11,968 nt of DNA from JARYLZ01 sp964388275 (GTDB lineage Bacteria; Bacteroidota; Ignavibacteria; SZUA-365). The position numbers and the translations under genes are program-made. The DNA lies in contig CAYLZD010000069.1 of assembly GCA_964388275.1 (NCBI GenBank), forward strand, positions 1 to 11,968, read 5' to 3'. The notes under the pieces are model-generated. The model worked only from the letters and a program-made list of their open reading frames with translations, ran no database searches and had not been told where the DNA came from. This document shows positions 1 through 7,651 of this stretch, piece by piece. How positions within the stretch are numbered: the stretch's first letter is position 1; every line of letters starts with the position of its first letter.

Positions 1-2
1 CC

Positions 3-344
3 AGAGAGTATAATGGATTGTATCGAGTGAAAATATCAGATGTTACGGATGTTAATGAGCATTATTCAGACGAGCTGTCCGATGAAGTGATTGCGTATCC
101 GAATCCATTCATGGATCATACGACCATTTCATATAAATTGCGAGAGGCGCAAAATGTTACAGTCCGCATAACGAATCTGCTGGGAGAGACGATTTATAAT
201 CGTGAAGTAACGGAAAAGGCAGGTGATATTATTGTAGATGGAAGGATAATCCCGGGAGAAGCGTTCAATTCAGGAATATATCATGTGACATTTTATCGGC
301 TTGGTATTCCGATTAAATCGATATCACTGATTATGCTCAGATAA
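3..344 (+). CDS. C-terminal part of a T9SS-exported protein (5' end outside window)
   Basis: The reading frame is open to the left window edge and ends at TAA (342-344), so only about 113 C-terminal residues are visible. The first residues (REYNGLYRVKISDV) look like the last strand of an upstream Ig-like domain. After a short acidic linker comes a type A T9SS sorting domain, with a YPNPF motif at about 96-110, a TTISYKL strand, a LLGE turn, an SGIYHVTFY motif and a short basic end (IMLR). In known T9SS systems this tail directs the folded protein through the outer membrane and is then removed or linked to surface lipopolysaccharide. The function of the missing N-terminal part cannot be told. 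Sampled lines are about 37-42% G+C, far below the rest of the window. The TTG at 18-20 is not a credible start because the frame continues upstream of it. Confidence 0.8.
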   Translation, partial: REYNGLYRVKISDVTDVNEHYSDELSDEVIAYPNPFMDHTTISYKLREAQNVTVRITNLLGETIYNREVTEKAGDIIVDGRIIPGEAFNSGIYHVTFYRLGIPIKSISLIMLR

Positions 345-835
345 ATCCGGTCTTTGCCGCTAACCCTGCTTCTGATTCGGCAATCACCTGAATCCATGAG
401 AAGAGACATATCCATCAGAGGCGCGAGCGCTCGCTGGAAAGTGGGCTTCCCGGTATGCCGAAGTTTTCCGCCAATCGCACTCTCCCCTGAACCATGCACA
501 TTATCGCCCCTCCCCGTCGGGGGCATGAGGGCATCCCGCACAATGCAGCTGAAAAATGGCGTTAAAAAGCGACTTGGAGTTAATCTGCCGAAGTCACGCG
601 AAGTGTGACGAAGGAGGACTCGCTCCACTGTTTTTATGACGCAATTTTTCACAGATCGGATTTGCCTGTTCGATGCGCTTATTCCTCGTTTTTCGCCGCG
701 TATGATCTGTCGGCCGGCAACATTGAGCAGGTGCCGCTATGGCGAAGTCAGGAGCGCGGATCGCGCATCAGCGTCCACGCGGCGTCTGAAACGCGGGGAA
801 CAGTCGCGCCCCGGGCGCAGGGGAACGCCGGACCG
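345..835. other. Intergenic region with a dispersed repeat, no convincing gene
   Basis: This stretch of about 490 bp lies between the end of the first T9SS gene and the end of the ligase gene. It holds a perfect 12-bp palindrome (GCGAGCGCTCGC, 423-434), a 90-bp repeat whose second copy lies at the far end of the window, and near 806-818 a short GC-rich inverted repeat (GCGCCC, C, GGGCGC). Short open frames exist on both strands, for example 605-958 plus and 293-652 minus. Their translations are rich in Arg, Ser and Pro, match no domain I recognise, and overlap the repeat or neighbouring genes. No tRNA, rRNA or clear terminator was seen. Confidence 0.6.
433..522. repeat. 90-bp dispersed repeat, copy 1
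   Basis: The segment starts GCTGGAAAGTGGGCTTCC and ends CCCCTCCCCGTCGGGG. It matches 11855-11944 in the same orientation without gaps; by eye 85 of 90 bases agree, the differences being four C/T changes and one T/A change. Similarity stops sharply at both ends. Here the terminal CCCCTCCCC arm is followed by GGGGGCATG, so the hairpin that is perfect in copy 2 is degenerate. It lies outside any credible gene and is best read as one member of a genome-wide repeat family. Whether it is mobile or a relic is unknown. Confidence 0.85.
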
Positions 836-1672
836 TCATTCTACACGATACAACCAGGCGGGAGAATCGAACTGAGCGGCCATGCGGGCCGCGGCGTCCG
901 CGCGTTCCTCTTCCGTTATAAGCGACGGCCGGGTTTTGAATTCCGCGCCGAAGGATGAAATCAGCGCCTCCGCGATCGAGTCCCTGTCGAGATCCGTCAA
1001 AAATTTCAAAGGTCCGACGCGTTTCTCCGAACTCGGCACGCCTTTCGGATTGCGTTTGGGCAGGCCGTGCCGGAGCAGTCCCGCCATGAAATCCTGCTCC
1101 AAATCGTAAGCCATGGCGACATGATGAAGGACGGCGCCTCCTCGCCTGCATTGCGCGGCCCCGGCGATCTTGCCCGCGGGCGACGCGATGTCGTTGATCG
1201 GACGGTATACTGCCTCGATTCCGAGCGCGCGGAGCGCGCGCACGCACCAGGCATCGAGAAACGCGAAGGACTGGACGAACGAGAGTCCTTCCAGAACGGA
1301 TTCCGGCAGGATAAGCGACCAGGTTATCGTTTTTCCCGGCTCGACAACCATCGCTCCGCCGCCGCTGATCCTTCTACCGAAAACGAAACCCGCCTCGCGC
1401 CTCATGTCCCCGTCCATCTCGTCGCTCACCGACTGATAGGAGCCGAGTATCACCGCCGCTTCGGACCAGTCCCAGAAATGCGCGAGCGGAGCGCGCCTTC
1501 CGCCGGCGACGCGGAACAGCAGCGCGGCATCCATGGCCAGGTTCTCCGAGACGGCAGCCGGTTTCGACCTGATCAGATCGAAGCGGATATCCCGCAGGCG
1601 GGCGTTCAGGGAGCGGTCCCAATTCGTTTCGCTCCATGACTCGTCCCATTCCGGGAGGGAATGCCGAATCAT
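836..1672 (-). CDS. Lipoate-protein ligase A family protein (BPL/LplA/LipB fold)
   Basis: A 278-residue cytosolic protein of the biotin/lipoate ligase fold, expected to attach lipoate or a related acyl group to lipoyl domains of 2-oxoacid dehydrogenases or GcvH. Visible family marks are ENLAMDAALL (43-52), GSYQ (77-80), the nucleotide/acyl-binding RRISGGGAMV (100-109), RPINDI (157-162) and GKIAGAAQCRRGG (167-179) with the expected catalytic lysine K168, followed by VLHH (181-184). The position where LipM-type octanoyltransferases carry a catalytic Cys is here in the RPINDI stretch, which argues for a ligase rather than a transferase. C143 and C175 are elsewhere. The length matches a single catalytic domain, without a clear separate accessory domain. 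The ATG at 1670-1672 fits the alignment, but no clear Shine-Dalgarno precedes it. It is transcribed divergently from the giant surface-protein gene and has no evident functional link to its neighbours. I assign no gene symbol because LplA and LipM-type proteins cannot be separated with certainty by eye. Confidence 0.82.
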   Translation of the reverse strand: MIRHSLPEWDESWSETNWDRSLNARLRDIRFDLIRSKPAAVSENLAMDAALLFRVAGGRRAPLAHFWDWSEAAVILGSYQSVSDEMDGDMRREAGFVFGRRISGGGAMVVEPGKTITWSLILPESVLEGLSFVQSFAFLDAWCVRALRALGIEAVYRPINDIASPAGKIAGAAQCRRGGAVLHHVAMAYDLEQDFMAGLLRHGLPKRNPKGVPSSEKRVGPLKFLTDLDRDSIAEALISSFGAEFKTRPSLITEEERADAAARMAAQFDSPAWLYRVE

Positions 1673-1794
1673 GGCCGGATTTCAGGAAAAAACGCGCGCG
1701 AAGCGCGGCCGCGGGACGTGGATTTCATATATGCTTGAACGAGTCGCACATTTAAACGAAATTAACGGTTCAAACAGTAGAGAGCGACACCATC
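1673..1794. promoter_or_regulatory. Divergent intergenic region, presumed to hold two promoters
   Basis: These 122 bp separate two divergently transcribed genes, so both promoters should lie here unless they reach into coding sequence. The left half is GC-rich with a short inverted repeat (CGCG, CGAAG, CGCG). The right half is AT-richer, including TTTCATATATGCTTGAAC and ATTTAAACGAAATTAAC. No pair of boxes with good spacing, either sigma-70 or the Bacteroidota TTG/TAnnTTTG type, stood out. The purine stretch AGTAGAGAG (about 1777-1785) may serve as a weak ribosome binding site for the ATG at 1795. Confidence 0.4.
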
Positions 1795-4700
1795 ATGAAA
1801 AATTCCGGTACAAAGAGTCCAATATCGTTTATCACGGCGTTGATCGCGGCGGCAAGCCTCTGGGTTCCGCAGTCGCCGGGCCAGACGGTTTCATACATGC
1901 TGCCCGACATCGGAGCGCCCGGCATGAGCGTCTACGTCGAGATACTGGGTCCGCATGACGCGCCGGGCAATTTCGGCGCCGACGGTTTATATCCGAATAA
2001 TCCCGGAGATCCGGTACGCGTCATGTGCCTCGTGCCCGAAGATACCGCAAAAATAACGATCGGGCCGGTGACGGTTTCCTGGAACGGCCGTATGGCGGCC
2101 GCGCAGGTATTCGTCCACCCCGGCGTCACGCCCAACTCGACGGACTGGCGCATGCTCGATTCGCGGCACATAGTGCCGCTCGTCGTTTCGGTGAACGGAA
2201 ACCCGTCCAATTCCGATCTCTTCTACATTGTCCGTCCCCAGCCGGCCATAGTGGGCGCCGGCGGCGGGCGTTTCGGCGAAGGTTCCCTGGGGCTGCGTTC
2301 CCGCAGGGGCGCCATGGTGGTCGACAGCGTGATTCTCGACAACTCCGTTTACGGCATATCCACGGTCGACTGCGATCCCGGCACCCCGGGCAATCAGGGC
2401 TATCTGCCGTTCGTGCTTCTTTCGCTCGGCAGGGTATCCGGGCTTCCGGGAACAGTGATCAACGCGGGCGCGAGCGGACGGCACGGCGGCCCCGGGGGCG
2501 GCGGCGGAGGCGGCAATTTCTGCGACGTCACCGGATCCGGCTCCGACGGCGGCGGCGGATTCACAGGAGGAGGCCGCGGAGGCAGAAACGGTTCGGGCGT
2601 TCCCTTCGCAACAGACGAATTCCGCAATCCGGGCGAATCCACGGGCATAGTCGTGAACAACACCGGCGCCGGTCTCAACGGCGTCCCGGGCGGCACGACG
2701 GCTGCATACGAGGCTTCGGGAGGAGGAACCGGCCATCCCTTCGGAACTTCCGGCATCGGATGCAACGACGGCGCGAACTGCAATCCCCCCGGCGGCTACG
2801 GCGGAGGCAGCGGACAACGGCAGACGCGCGGCGGCGGCGGCGGCGGATACGGCACGCCCGGCTCTTCCTCGGCATCATCGAACGGTGGACGCGAACACGG
2901 CAACGAGCAACTGACGCCGCTCGCGGGCGGCTCGGGGGGCGCAAGCGGCAATCCGCAGGGCGCCACCATCTGCTCCGGCGAAGGCGGGGGAGGTGGAGGA
3001 GCGATACGAATCTACGCTCCGTCGATCTCGAATATCACGGTCAACTCGCACGGCGGCGACGGACAGGACAGATTCAACGGACCCGGCGGATCCGGCTCGG
3101 GAGGCGCCGTGTCGGTCGAGACCAAAATGTCCTTCAACAGCGGGCAGCTCTCCGTGCGCGGCGGGACTACCGGCGTGACCGGAGGCATCGGACGCGTGAG
3201 AATCGACGGTCCCAGAAACACGATTGTGATTTCACAACCGGGCGCGGGCAATTTCCGCGGACCCAGCACGGACACGTCGCGCTACGTCCCCCGCGCCTTC
3301 CTGCTTACCGGCACGGGCAACGGGGAGGCGGTCCGCATCTATCTCAAATCGCCGGGCATGCCCTGGACTCTGCACGCCTCGGTGGCTTCATACGCGAACA
3401 ACAGCTGGACTCAAACCATAACACTGCCCGGCGCCGACGACATTTATTTTCTTTCGGCGGTGCAGGAGCAACCGAATCCGCTCGTCTCGGATTACGCCGC
3501 GCAGCCGTCTTGGGTCCACTCACAGGCCTCGTCCAATATTCTCCTCTTCAAGGCGTATCCGCGGATTGCCGCGGCGCAAGAGCTCGACATGCCAGCGATC
3601 GCCTGCGATTTCGAGGCGAGAGACACCCTTTTCGTCCGCAACGACGGAGACGGCGCGCTGATCCTGCGCAGCGCCGCCTTCGCGGACGGCACACGCGGCC
3701 TGTCGCTCGAACAACCCCCGGTGTTCCCGCTGCAGATAGAACCCCAGGACTCGGCGCTCTTCGTTTTCCGCTTCGCGCCTTCGACCATCGGACCGGTTTC
3801 GGACGTGCTCGTTATCGAGAGCAACGACACGGCGGCTTCGAGGAATCCGTTCCGCATCACGGTAACCGCGCTGAAAGACAGTGTCGGACTCGCCACGGTT
3901 GCGCCTTCGATGACATTCCGCCGCCTTCTGCTCTGCGAAGGGCCATATATCGACACGATCATCACCGTCATCAACACAGGGAGCGCGTCGTTACGCGTAC
4001 AGCCGCCGGTATTGAGCGGCGCGGCATTCTCGCTGATCGACCCGCCGGCATCCGCTTTTCCGCTGTCGCTCGGACCGTCCGGCTCGCCGCTGGAACTTCG
4101 CATCAGGTTCACGCCCGATCAGGCGGGCGTGGATGCCGCCGGTGAACTCCGCATACAGGCGGAATACGACGGATGCCAACGCGAGGTGTCCGTACAGCTC
4201 GCGGCACGAGCCGATTCGGCGGCGGCCTCGATGGACGGGATGATCGATTTCAGGCCGCTGCTCTGCCATGGTGAAACCGCCGACACTGTCGTTACACTGC
4301 GCAACGAGGGAACGACGGCGGTCAGCTTCGAAGTCCCCGCGCTCACGAATCCGCATTTCACCATACTTTCGCCGTCCTTTCCGCTGATACTGCAGCCCGG
4401 CGCCACGCAAGACGTCCGGATCAGGTTCGCGCCCGGGCAGCCGGGCGCCGAATCCGGTTTGCTGCGCATCGCGGCCGAACCTTGCTCGATATCGCTTCGA
4501 ACCGATCTGACAGGCCGCAGGGATTCCGCGGGCATAGAGGCGGCCTCGCTCGATTTCGGACTGCTGCCGCCCAGCGACCTGCCGGCCGAACAAACGGTAA
4601 CCGTATACAACACCGGAAGCATCGCCGTTACGCTCCTTGCTGTTGCGCCGACCGCAGGCGGACCGTTCAGCATCGTGTCAGGCCTGCCCGTTGTGATACA

Positions 4701-5505
4701 GCCGGGCGGGAGCGCCGCGCTTCTCGTGCGTTTCGACGATCCAGGCGCGGACGGAACCTATACCGCCGCTTTCGAGGCGCTTTACACTCCCGCTTGCAGG
4801 CCCGCCTACTTCACGGCCACCGCTTCCCGGGGCACGGCATCGATAACGCTCGAACTGGACACGCTGCGCGCTTCTCCGGGAGAATACGTCGACGTGCCGG
4901 TGTATCTGCGCAGCAGCGTCAATCCCCGCCTCTTCGGAGCGAGCGGCGTTCTTGTAACCCTGAGGCATCGAGCGGACATCCTGACACCCGCAAACGCTCC
5001 GCAGGGCACGGTGTCGGGGCAGGACCGCATCATTCAGCTGTCGCTTCCCCTGCTTCCCGACTCAAGGGGAATACTCGCCACACTGCGCTTCAGAGCCACC
5101 CTGGGCGCGTCCGAGAGCACTCCGTTGCTGCTCGAGGATGCCGAGGGAGTGGGAGGCGCCATCGAGATCACCACAATTCCCGGATTCTTCGAGCTGACGG
5201 GAATATGCCGTGAAGGCGGCGTCCGGCTTTTCGACGGCGGAGCGCGCGCGGAGCTCGCGCAGAATCACCCGAATCCGTTCAACCCTGTGACGGAGATCAG
5301 GTATTCGTTGATAGAGGAGGGGCGTGTCCGCCTGCTCGTTTTCGACAGGCTGGGGCGTCTTGTCAGGCTCATCTTCGACGGCGAGCAGAAACCGGGAGAG
5401 CATTCGATCCTGTTCAACGCCGACGGACTCGCATCGGGAACATACAGGTACGCGCTCTTGAGCGGCGGAATCGCGCTCTCGAGAACGATGACGGTGATGA
5501 AGTAA
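1795..5505 (+). CDS. Giant secreted surface protein: Gly-rich region, HYDIN-like repeats, cohesin-like domain, T9SS tail
   Basis: A 1236-residue exported protein. Residues 1-30 form a signal peptide (basic MKNSGTK start, ITALIAAASLWV core, likely cleavage near 27-30). Residues 31-150 are a beta-rich front domain. Residues about 153-440 are glycine-rich, with Gly runs at 234-240, 346-351 and 397-402 mixed with beta-strand stretches such as RGAMVVDSVILDN and GAIRIYAPSISNITV. Four Ig-like repeats of the choice-of-anchor-D/HYDIN (ASH) type follow at about 598-693, 697-805, 812-907 and 914-1010. A cohesin-like domain spans about 1016-1137 (LDTLRASPGEYVDVPVYL). The last 80 residues are a type A T9SS sorting domain (QNHPNPFNPVTEIRYSL, SGTYRYALLSGG). 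The start is chosen because the signal peptide begins there. The role is unknown; the layout suggests an adhesive or structural surface protein. The next gene starts 9 bp after the stop with no terminator between, so they may share a transcript. Confidence 0.85.
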   Translation: MKNSGTKSPISFITALIAAASLWVPQSPGQTVSYMLPDIGAPGMSVYVEILGPHDAPGNFGADGLYPNNPGDPVRVMCLVPEDTAKITIGPVTVSWNGRMAAAQVFVHPGVTPNSTDWRMLDSRHIVPLVVSVNGNPSNSDLFYIVRPQPAIVGAGGGRFGEGSLGLRSRRGAMVVDSVILDNSVYGISTVDCDPGTPGNQGYLPFVLLSLGRVSGLPGTVINAGASGRHGGPGGGGGGGNFCDVTGSGSDGGGGFTGGGRGGRNGSGVPFATDEFRNPGESTGIVVNNTGAGLNGVPGGTTAAYEASGGGTGHPFGTSGIGCNDGANCNPPGGYGGGSGQRQTRGGGGGGYGTPGSSSASSNGGREHGNEQLTPLAGGSGGASGNPQGATICSGEGGGGGGAIRIYAPSISNITVNSHGGDGQDRFNGPGGSGSGGAVSVETKMSFNSGQLSVRGGTTGVTGGIGRVRIDGPRNTIVISQPGAGNFRGPSTDTSRYVPRAFLLTGTGNGEAVRIYLKSPGMPWTLHASVASYANNSWTQTITLPGADDIYFLSAVQEQPNPLVSDYAAQPSWVHSQASSNILLFKAYPRIAAAQELDMPAIACDFEARDTLFVRNDGDGALILRSAAFADGTRGLSLEQPPVFPLQIEPQDSALFVFRFAPSTIGPVSDVLVIESNDTAASRNPFRITVTALKDSVGLATVAPSMTFRRLLLCEGPYIDTIITVINTGSASLRVQPPVLSGAAFSLIDPPASAFPLSLGPSGSPLELRIRFTPDQAGVDAAGELRIQAEYDGCQREVSVQLAARADSAAASMDGMIDFRPLLCHGETADTVVTLRNEGTTAVSFEVPALTNPHFTILSPSFPLILQPGATQDVRIRFAPGQPGAESGLLRIAAEPCSISLRTDLTGRRDSAGIEAASLDFGLLPPSDLPAEQTVTVYNTGSIAVTLLAVAPTAGGPFSIVSGLPVVIQPGGSAALLVRFDDPGADGTYTAAFEALYTPACRPAYFTATASRGTASITLELDTLRASPGEYVDVPVYLRSSVNPRLFGASGVLVTLRHRADILTPANAPQGTVSGQDRIIQLSLPLLPDSRGILATLRFRATLGASESTPLLLEDAEGVGGAIEITTIPGFFELTGICREGGVRLFDGGARAELAQNHPNPFNPVTEIRYSLIEEGRVRLLVFDRLGRLVRLIFDGEQKPGEHSILFNADGLASGTYRYALLSGGIALSRTMTVMK
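3586..4824 (+). repeat. Four tandem HYDIN/ASH-like Ig repeats encoded in the surface protein
   Basis: Four divergent units of roughly 95-110 residues share one plan: an opening strand, then a 'T.TV.NTG.' strand (LFVRNDGDG, ITVINTGSA, VTLRNEGTT, VTVYNTGSI), a hydrophobic FPL or LPV segment before a Pro/Gly turn, a 'RF.P' strand (FRFAPS, IRFTPD, IRFAPG, VRFDDP) and a final strand. Units 2 and 3 carry a matching cysteine pair (LLCEG with DGCQ, LLCHG with EPCSI). Unit 1 has only the first cysteine (IACDF) and unit 4 only the second (PACRP). The repeats are visible at protein level and too diverged to be DNA repeats. In other proteins this fold mediates protein contacts. Confidence 0.75.
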
Positions 5506-5514
5506 ATCCGATTC

Positions 5515-6282
5515 ATGCGTCTGATTCTCACCCAGCCGCAGCTCCGGGCCTTCGACACCGACGCCAATCTGCTCGCCTTCCGGCGGGCGTTGGCGCCGTA
5601 TCGCGGCGCCTGCGGATACGACGACATCATCCTGCTGCCGGAGCACTCGGCATTCGACTCGACCGCCGGGCGGTACGAGCATTCCATCGCGGCAATCGCG
5701 ACGGAATGGGGCTGCCATGTCGTCGGCGGATCGCATCACGAAGCGCGCGGCGACAAGCGCGTCAACACTGGAATCGCCGTCGCTCCGTCCGGCGACGTGA
5801 TTGCGCGGTACGACAAGCTCCGGCCTTATTCCGAGGAACGCGAAAGGGCAGCCCCAGGCGACACTCTCGGCGAATTCGTCATCGGCGGCATACGCGTGTT
5901 GGCGCTGATCTGCGCCGACTTCTGGTTCAGCGACCTTTTTTACAAGGCGAAACACCTGCCGGATCTCGTGCTCGTTCCCGCGATGTCCGTGACGAGAAAG
6001 CCGTCGCCCGAGTATTCGCGAAACATGTGGCGGCATCTGGCGGTCTCCCGGTCTTACGAATTCGGCGTATATACGGGCATATCCGACTGGGGACATCCCT
6101 CCCTGCTCCCGCGCCTGGCGGCCGGCGGCGTCGGAGGATTCGCGGATCCGACCCGGCTCGATCCCGACAGCTTCTACACGCCGGTAGGCGAGAGTGATGC
6201 GGCTGCGTATGACATCGACCTGACGGCTTTGGAGGCGTTTCGCCGGGACAGGCGGGAGAGGGGTTTTTTCTGGAAGGAATGA
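5515..6282 (+). CDS. Carbon-nitrogen hydrolase (nitrilase superfamily amidohydrolase)
   Basis: A 255-residue cytosolic enzyme with no signal peptide. It carries the nitrilase Glu-Lys-Cys triad: E43 in ILLPEHSAFD, K101 in RYDKLRPYSEERE and C133 in LALICADFWFSD. The opening MRLILTQPQ and the VNTGIAVAPSGDVIARYDK strand before the lysine are also typical. Members hydrolyse C-N bonds of nitriles, linear amides, carbamoyl groups or omega-amides. The substrate here cannot be predicted, and the motif around the Cys (ICADFWF) differs from the common ICYD/CWE types. Length is at the short end of the family's usual 250-300. The ATG at 5515 lies 9 bp past the preceding stop, so it is likely co-transcribed with the surface-protein gene, although the two products act in different compartments. 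No strong Shine-Dalgarno is seen. It converges with the following minus-strand gene across a 15-bp gap. Confidence 0.85.
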   Translation: MRLILTQPQLRAFDTDANLLAFRRALAPYRGACGYDDIILLPEHSAFDSTAGRYEHSIAAIATEWGCHVVGGSHHEARGDKRVNTGIAVAPSGDVIARYDKLRPYSEERERAAPGDTLGEFVIGGIRVLALICADFWFSDLFYKAKHLPDLVLVPAMSVTRKPSPEYSRNMWRHLAVSRSYEFGVYTGISDWGHPSLLPRLAAGGVGGFADPTRLDPDSFYTPVGESDAAAYDIDLTALEAFRRDRRERGFFWKE

Positions 6283-6297
6283 GTCCCCGCGACGCCG

Positions 6298-7638
6298 TCA
6301 CTCTTTTGCGTGTATGCGAACCCGGTATTGAACCGAAGAGTCGATGTCCGGTTTCCAGCGGGTGAGCCAGGGGTAAGCGGGCGGGCGAATCATCAAGGCG
6401 TCTTTTCCGGGCTTCCGGTTCCGATCGGAAGTGAGATAGTATTCCGGCCGGATGTGAATATCCGGAGCAAAACCTTCGGAGAGATTGATTCGCGGGACGA
6501 ATCCTTCGAAGGAATACTTCACCGATCGAAGCAGGGACGGAAGCAGCAGGCAGAGCAGAGCGCAAATCGCGAGCAGGCGGCTTTTCCTCAGGAGCACGAT
6601 CAGCGCGGGCCCCAACACCAGCGGGAGAAACCAGAGAAAGCGGCCGTGAAGTCTGTTCGAGATGTAGGTGGAGTTGAAAATGACGAAGAGGAAGGCAAAA
6701 CCGAGATACGCGGAGAGCAACACGGCGGGCAACCATCGCGGGGATCTGTTCTTCCATGTGACGGCCGTCAGCAGAACGGGCAGAACGAAAAAAACGACGC
6801 CGATCAGGGCATTCCAAACGCCGGGATCGTTGAAGAAGAAATTCCCCATTCCTATCAGGGATTCGTTCAGACGCCGCGACGGATCGATGAAATGCCCGGA
6901 CAGCGGATGGCTTCCGGCCTGCCCCAGCAGCGCGCGCACGAGGACGGACGCCGCAAGCGGAGGAACGGACACTAAAAGCATGACGGCTGCCTTCCGCGGC
7001 CTGTTCCCCGGAGCGCGCAGACCGGCGGTAACAGACAAAGCCGCCACAACAGCCATCGCGCTGTTATGAGTCAGAGCGGCGCCGGTCAACAAGGCGGCTA
7101 GGGCTGTTCCACCGGCCGCGTATCTCTTGAAATCGCCGGCGCGCAGCATCCGGAGAAAGACGCAGTAGCAGAAACCGTAGAGAGCGAGCAGCAGGAAATT
7201 TGCGGAAAGCATGGACGCGCAAAGCGCGCTGAATGTGGAAACGAACGCCAGCAGCCCGGCGGAGGGCGTTCCGAAGCGCTTTCCGAACGCTTCTTCCGAC
7301 AGCATAAGAGCATAGCGCCCCCAGGCAAGCGCATTCAGCGATGCAAGCAGCGCCGAGGCCCCGATCAGAGCCCGCCCTGTCTGTCCGGCCACGGCCTGTA
7401 TCGCCGCAAGATAGACCGGGAACAGAGGAGGCCACGCCAGCACCGGTTGCCCATGAATGTACTCGTATCTCCCCTTTTCCAGCAGAGACACCGCTCCCTC
7501 CCACAAGCCCCAGGAATCGGCCGTGGCGATGATGCCGTTGCGAAGGAACAGCATGGTCAAGACAGCCGACGCGGTTGCGGAGAGGACGAGGCAGACCGCC
7601 GGAAGCGCGGCGGAAGTTCCGCTGTCCGTCGATTTCAT
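6298..7638 (-). CDS. Multi-pass membrane protein, probable GT-C family glycosyltransferase
   Basis: A 446-residue inner-membrane protein with about nine or ten hydrophobic segments (for example 13-33, 74-105, 125-163, 176-207, 217-237, 276-296, 302-321, 335-351, 354-370) and a polar C-terminal tail of about 75 residues. After the first segment comes ATADSWGLWEGAVSLLEKGRYEY followed by AWPPLFPVYLAAI. This is the layout of the first periplasmic loop in GT-C enzymes such as the PMT/ArnT (GT39-like) group, in which an early aspartate (here D41) is catalytic and a PP.YP motif follows. A late NRLHGRFLWFLPL stretch fits the conserved Arg segment of the same group. Such enzymes move a sugar from a polyprenyl-phosphate donor to a glycan, lipid or protein. 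Sequence similarity is weak, so a non-catalytic membrane protein is possible. It starts 13 bp after the stop of the upstream glycosyltransferase gene on the same strand, indicating an operon. Confidence 0.65.
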   Translation of the reverse strand: MKSTDSGTSAALPAVCLVLSATASAVLTMLFLRNGIIATADSWGLWEGAVSLLEKGRYEYIHGQPVLAWPPLFPVYLAAIQAVAGQTGRALIGASALLASLNALAWGRYALMLSEEAFGKRFGTPSAGLLAFVSTFSALCASMLSANFLLLALYGFCYCVFLRMLRAGDFKRYAAGGTALAALLTGAALTHNSAMAVVAALSVTAGLRAPGNRPRKAAVMLLVSVPPLAASVLVRALLGQAGSHPLSGHFIDPSRRLNESLIGMGNFFFNDPGVWNALIGVVFFVLPVLLTAVTWKNRSPRWLPAVLLSAYLGFAFLFVIFNSTYISNRLHGRFLWFLPLVLGPALIVLLRKSRLLAICALLCLLLPSLLRSVKYSFEGFVPRINLSEGFAPDIHIRPEYYLTSDRNRKPGKDALMIRPPAYPWLTRWKPDIDSSVQYRVRIHAKE

Positions 7639-7651
7639 GGCGGCGGCGGAC

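Noticed and set aside
293..652. A minus-strand frame that runs through repeat copy 1
   Set aside because: The five differences between the copies mostly change amino acids, and the frame has no start signal or family; the similarity is that of a DNA repeat, not a protein.
605..958. A 117-codon plus-strand frame left of and into the ligase gene
   Set aside because: No domain, no ribosome binding site, and it overlaps the 3' end of the ligase gene on the other strand.
2485..3000. Possible DNA tandem repeat or CRISPR-like array in the GGC/GGA-rich part of the surface-protein gene
   Set aside because: The repeats are short Gly codon runs without constant spacing or spacers; they reflect the glycine-rich protein.
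2025..4145. A 706-codon open frame on the plus strand inside the giant surface-protein gene
   Set aside because: Its translation is an Arg-rich, low-complexity shadow of GC-rich codons; the overlapping frame has a signal peptide, recognisable domains and a sorting tail.
5062..6096. A 344-codon minus-strand frame across the end of the surface protein and the amidohydrolase
   Set aside because: It overlaps two well-supported genes and its composition is that of an antisense shadow.
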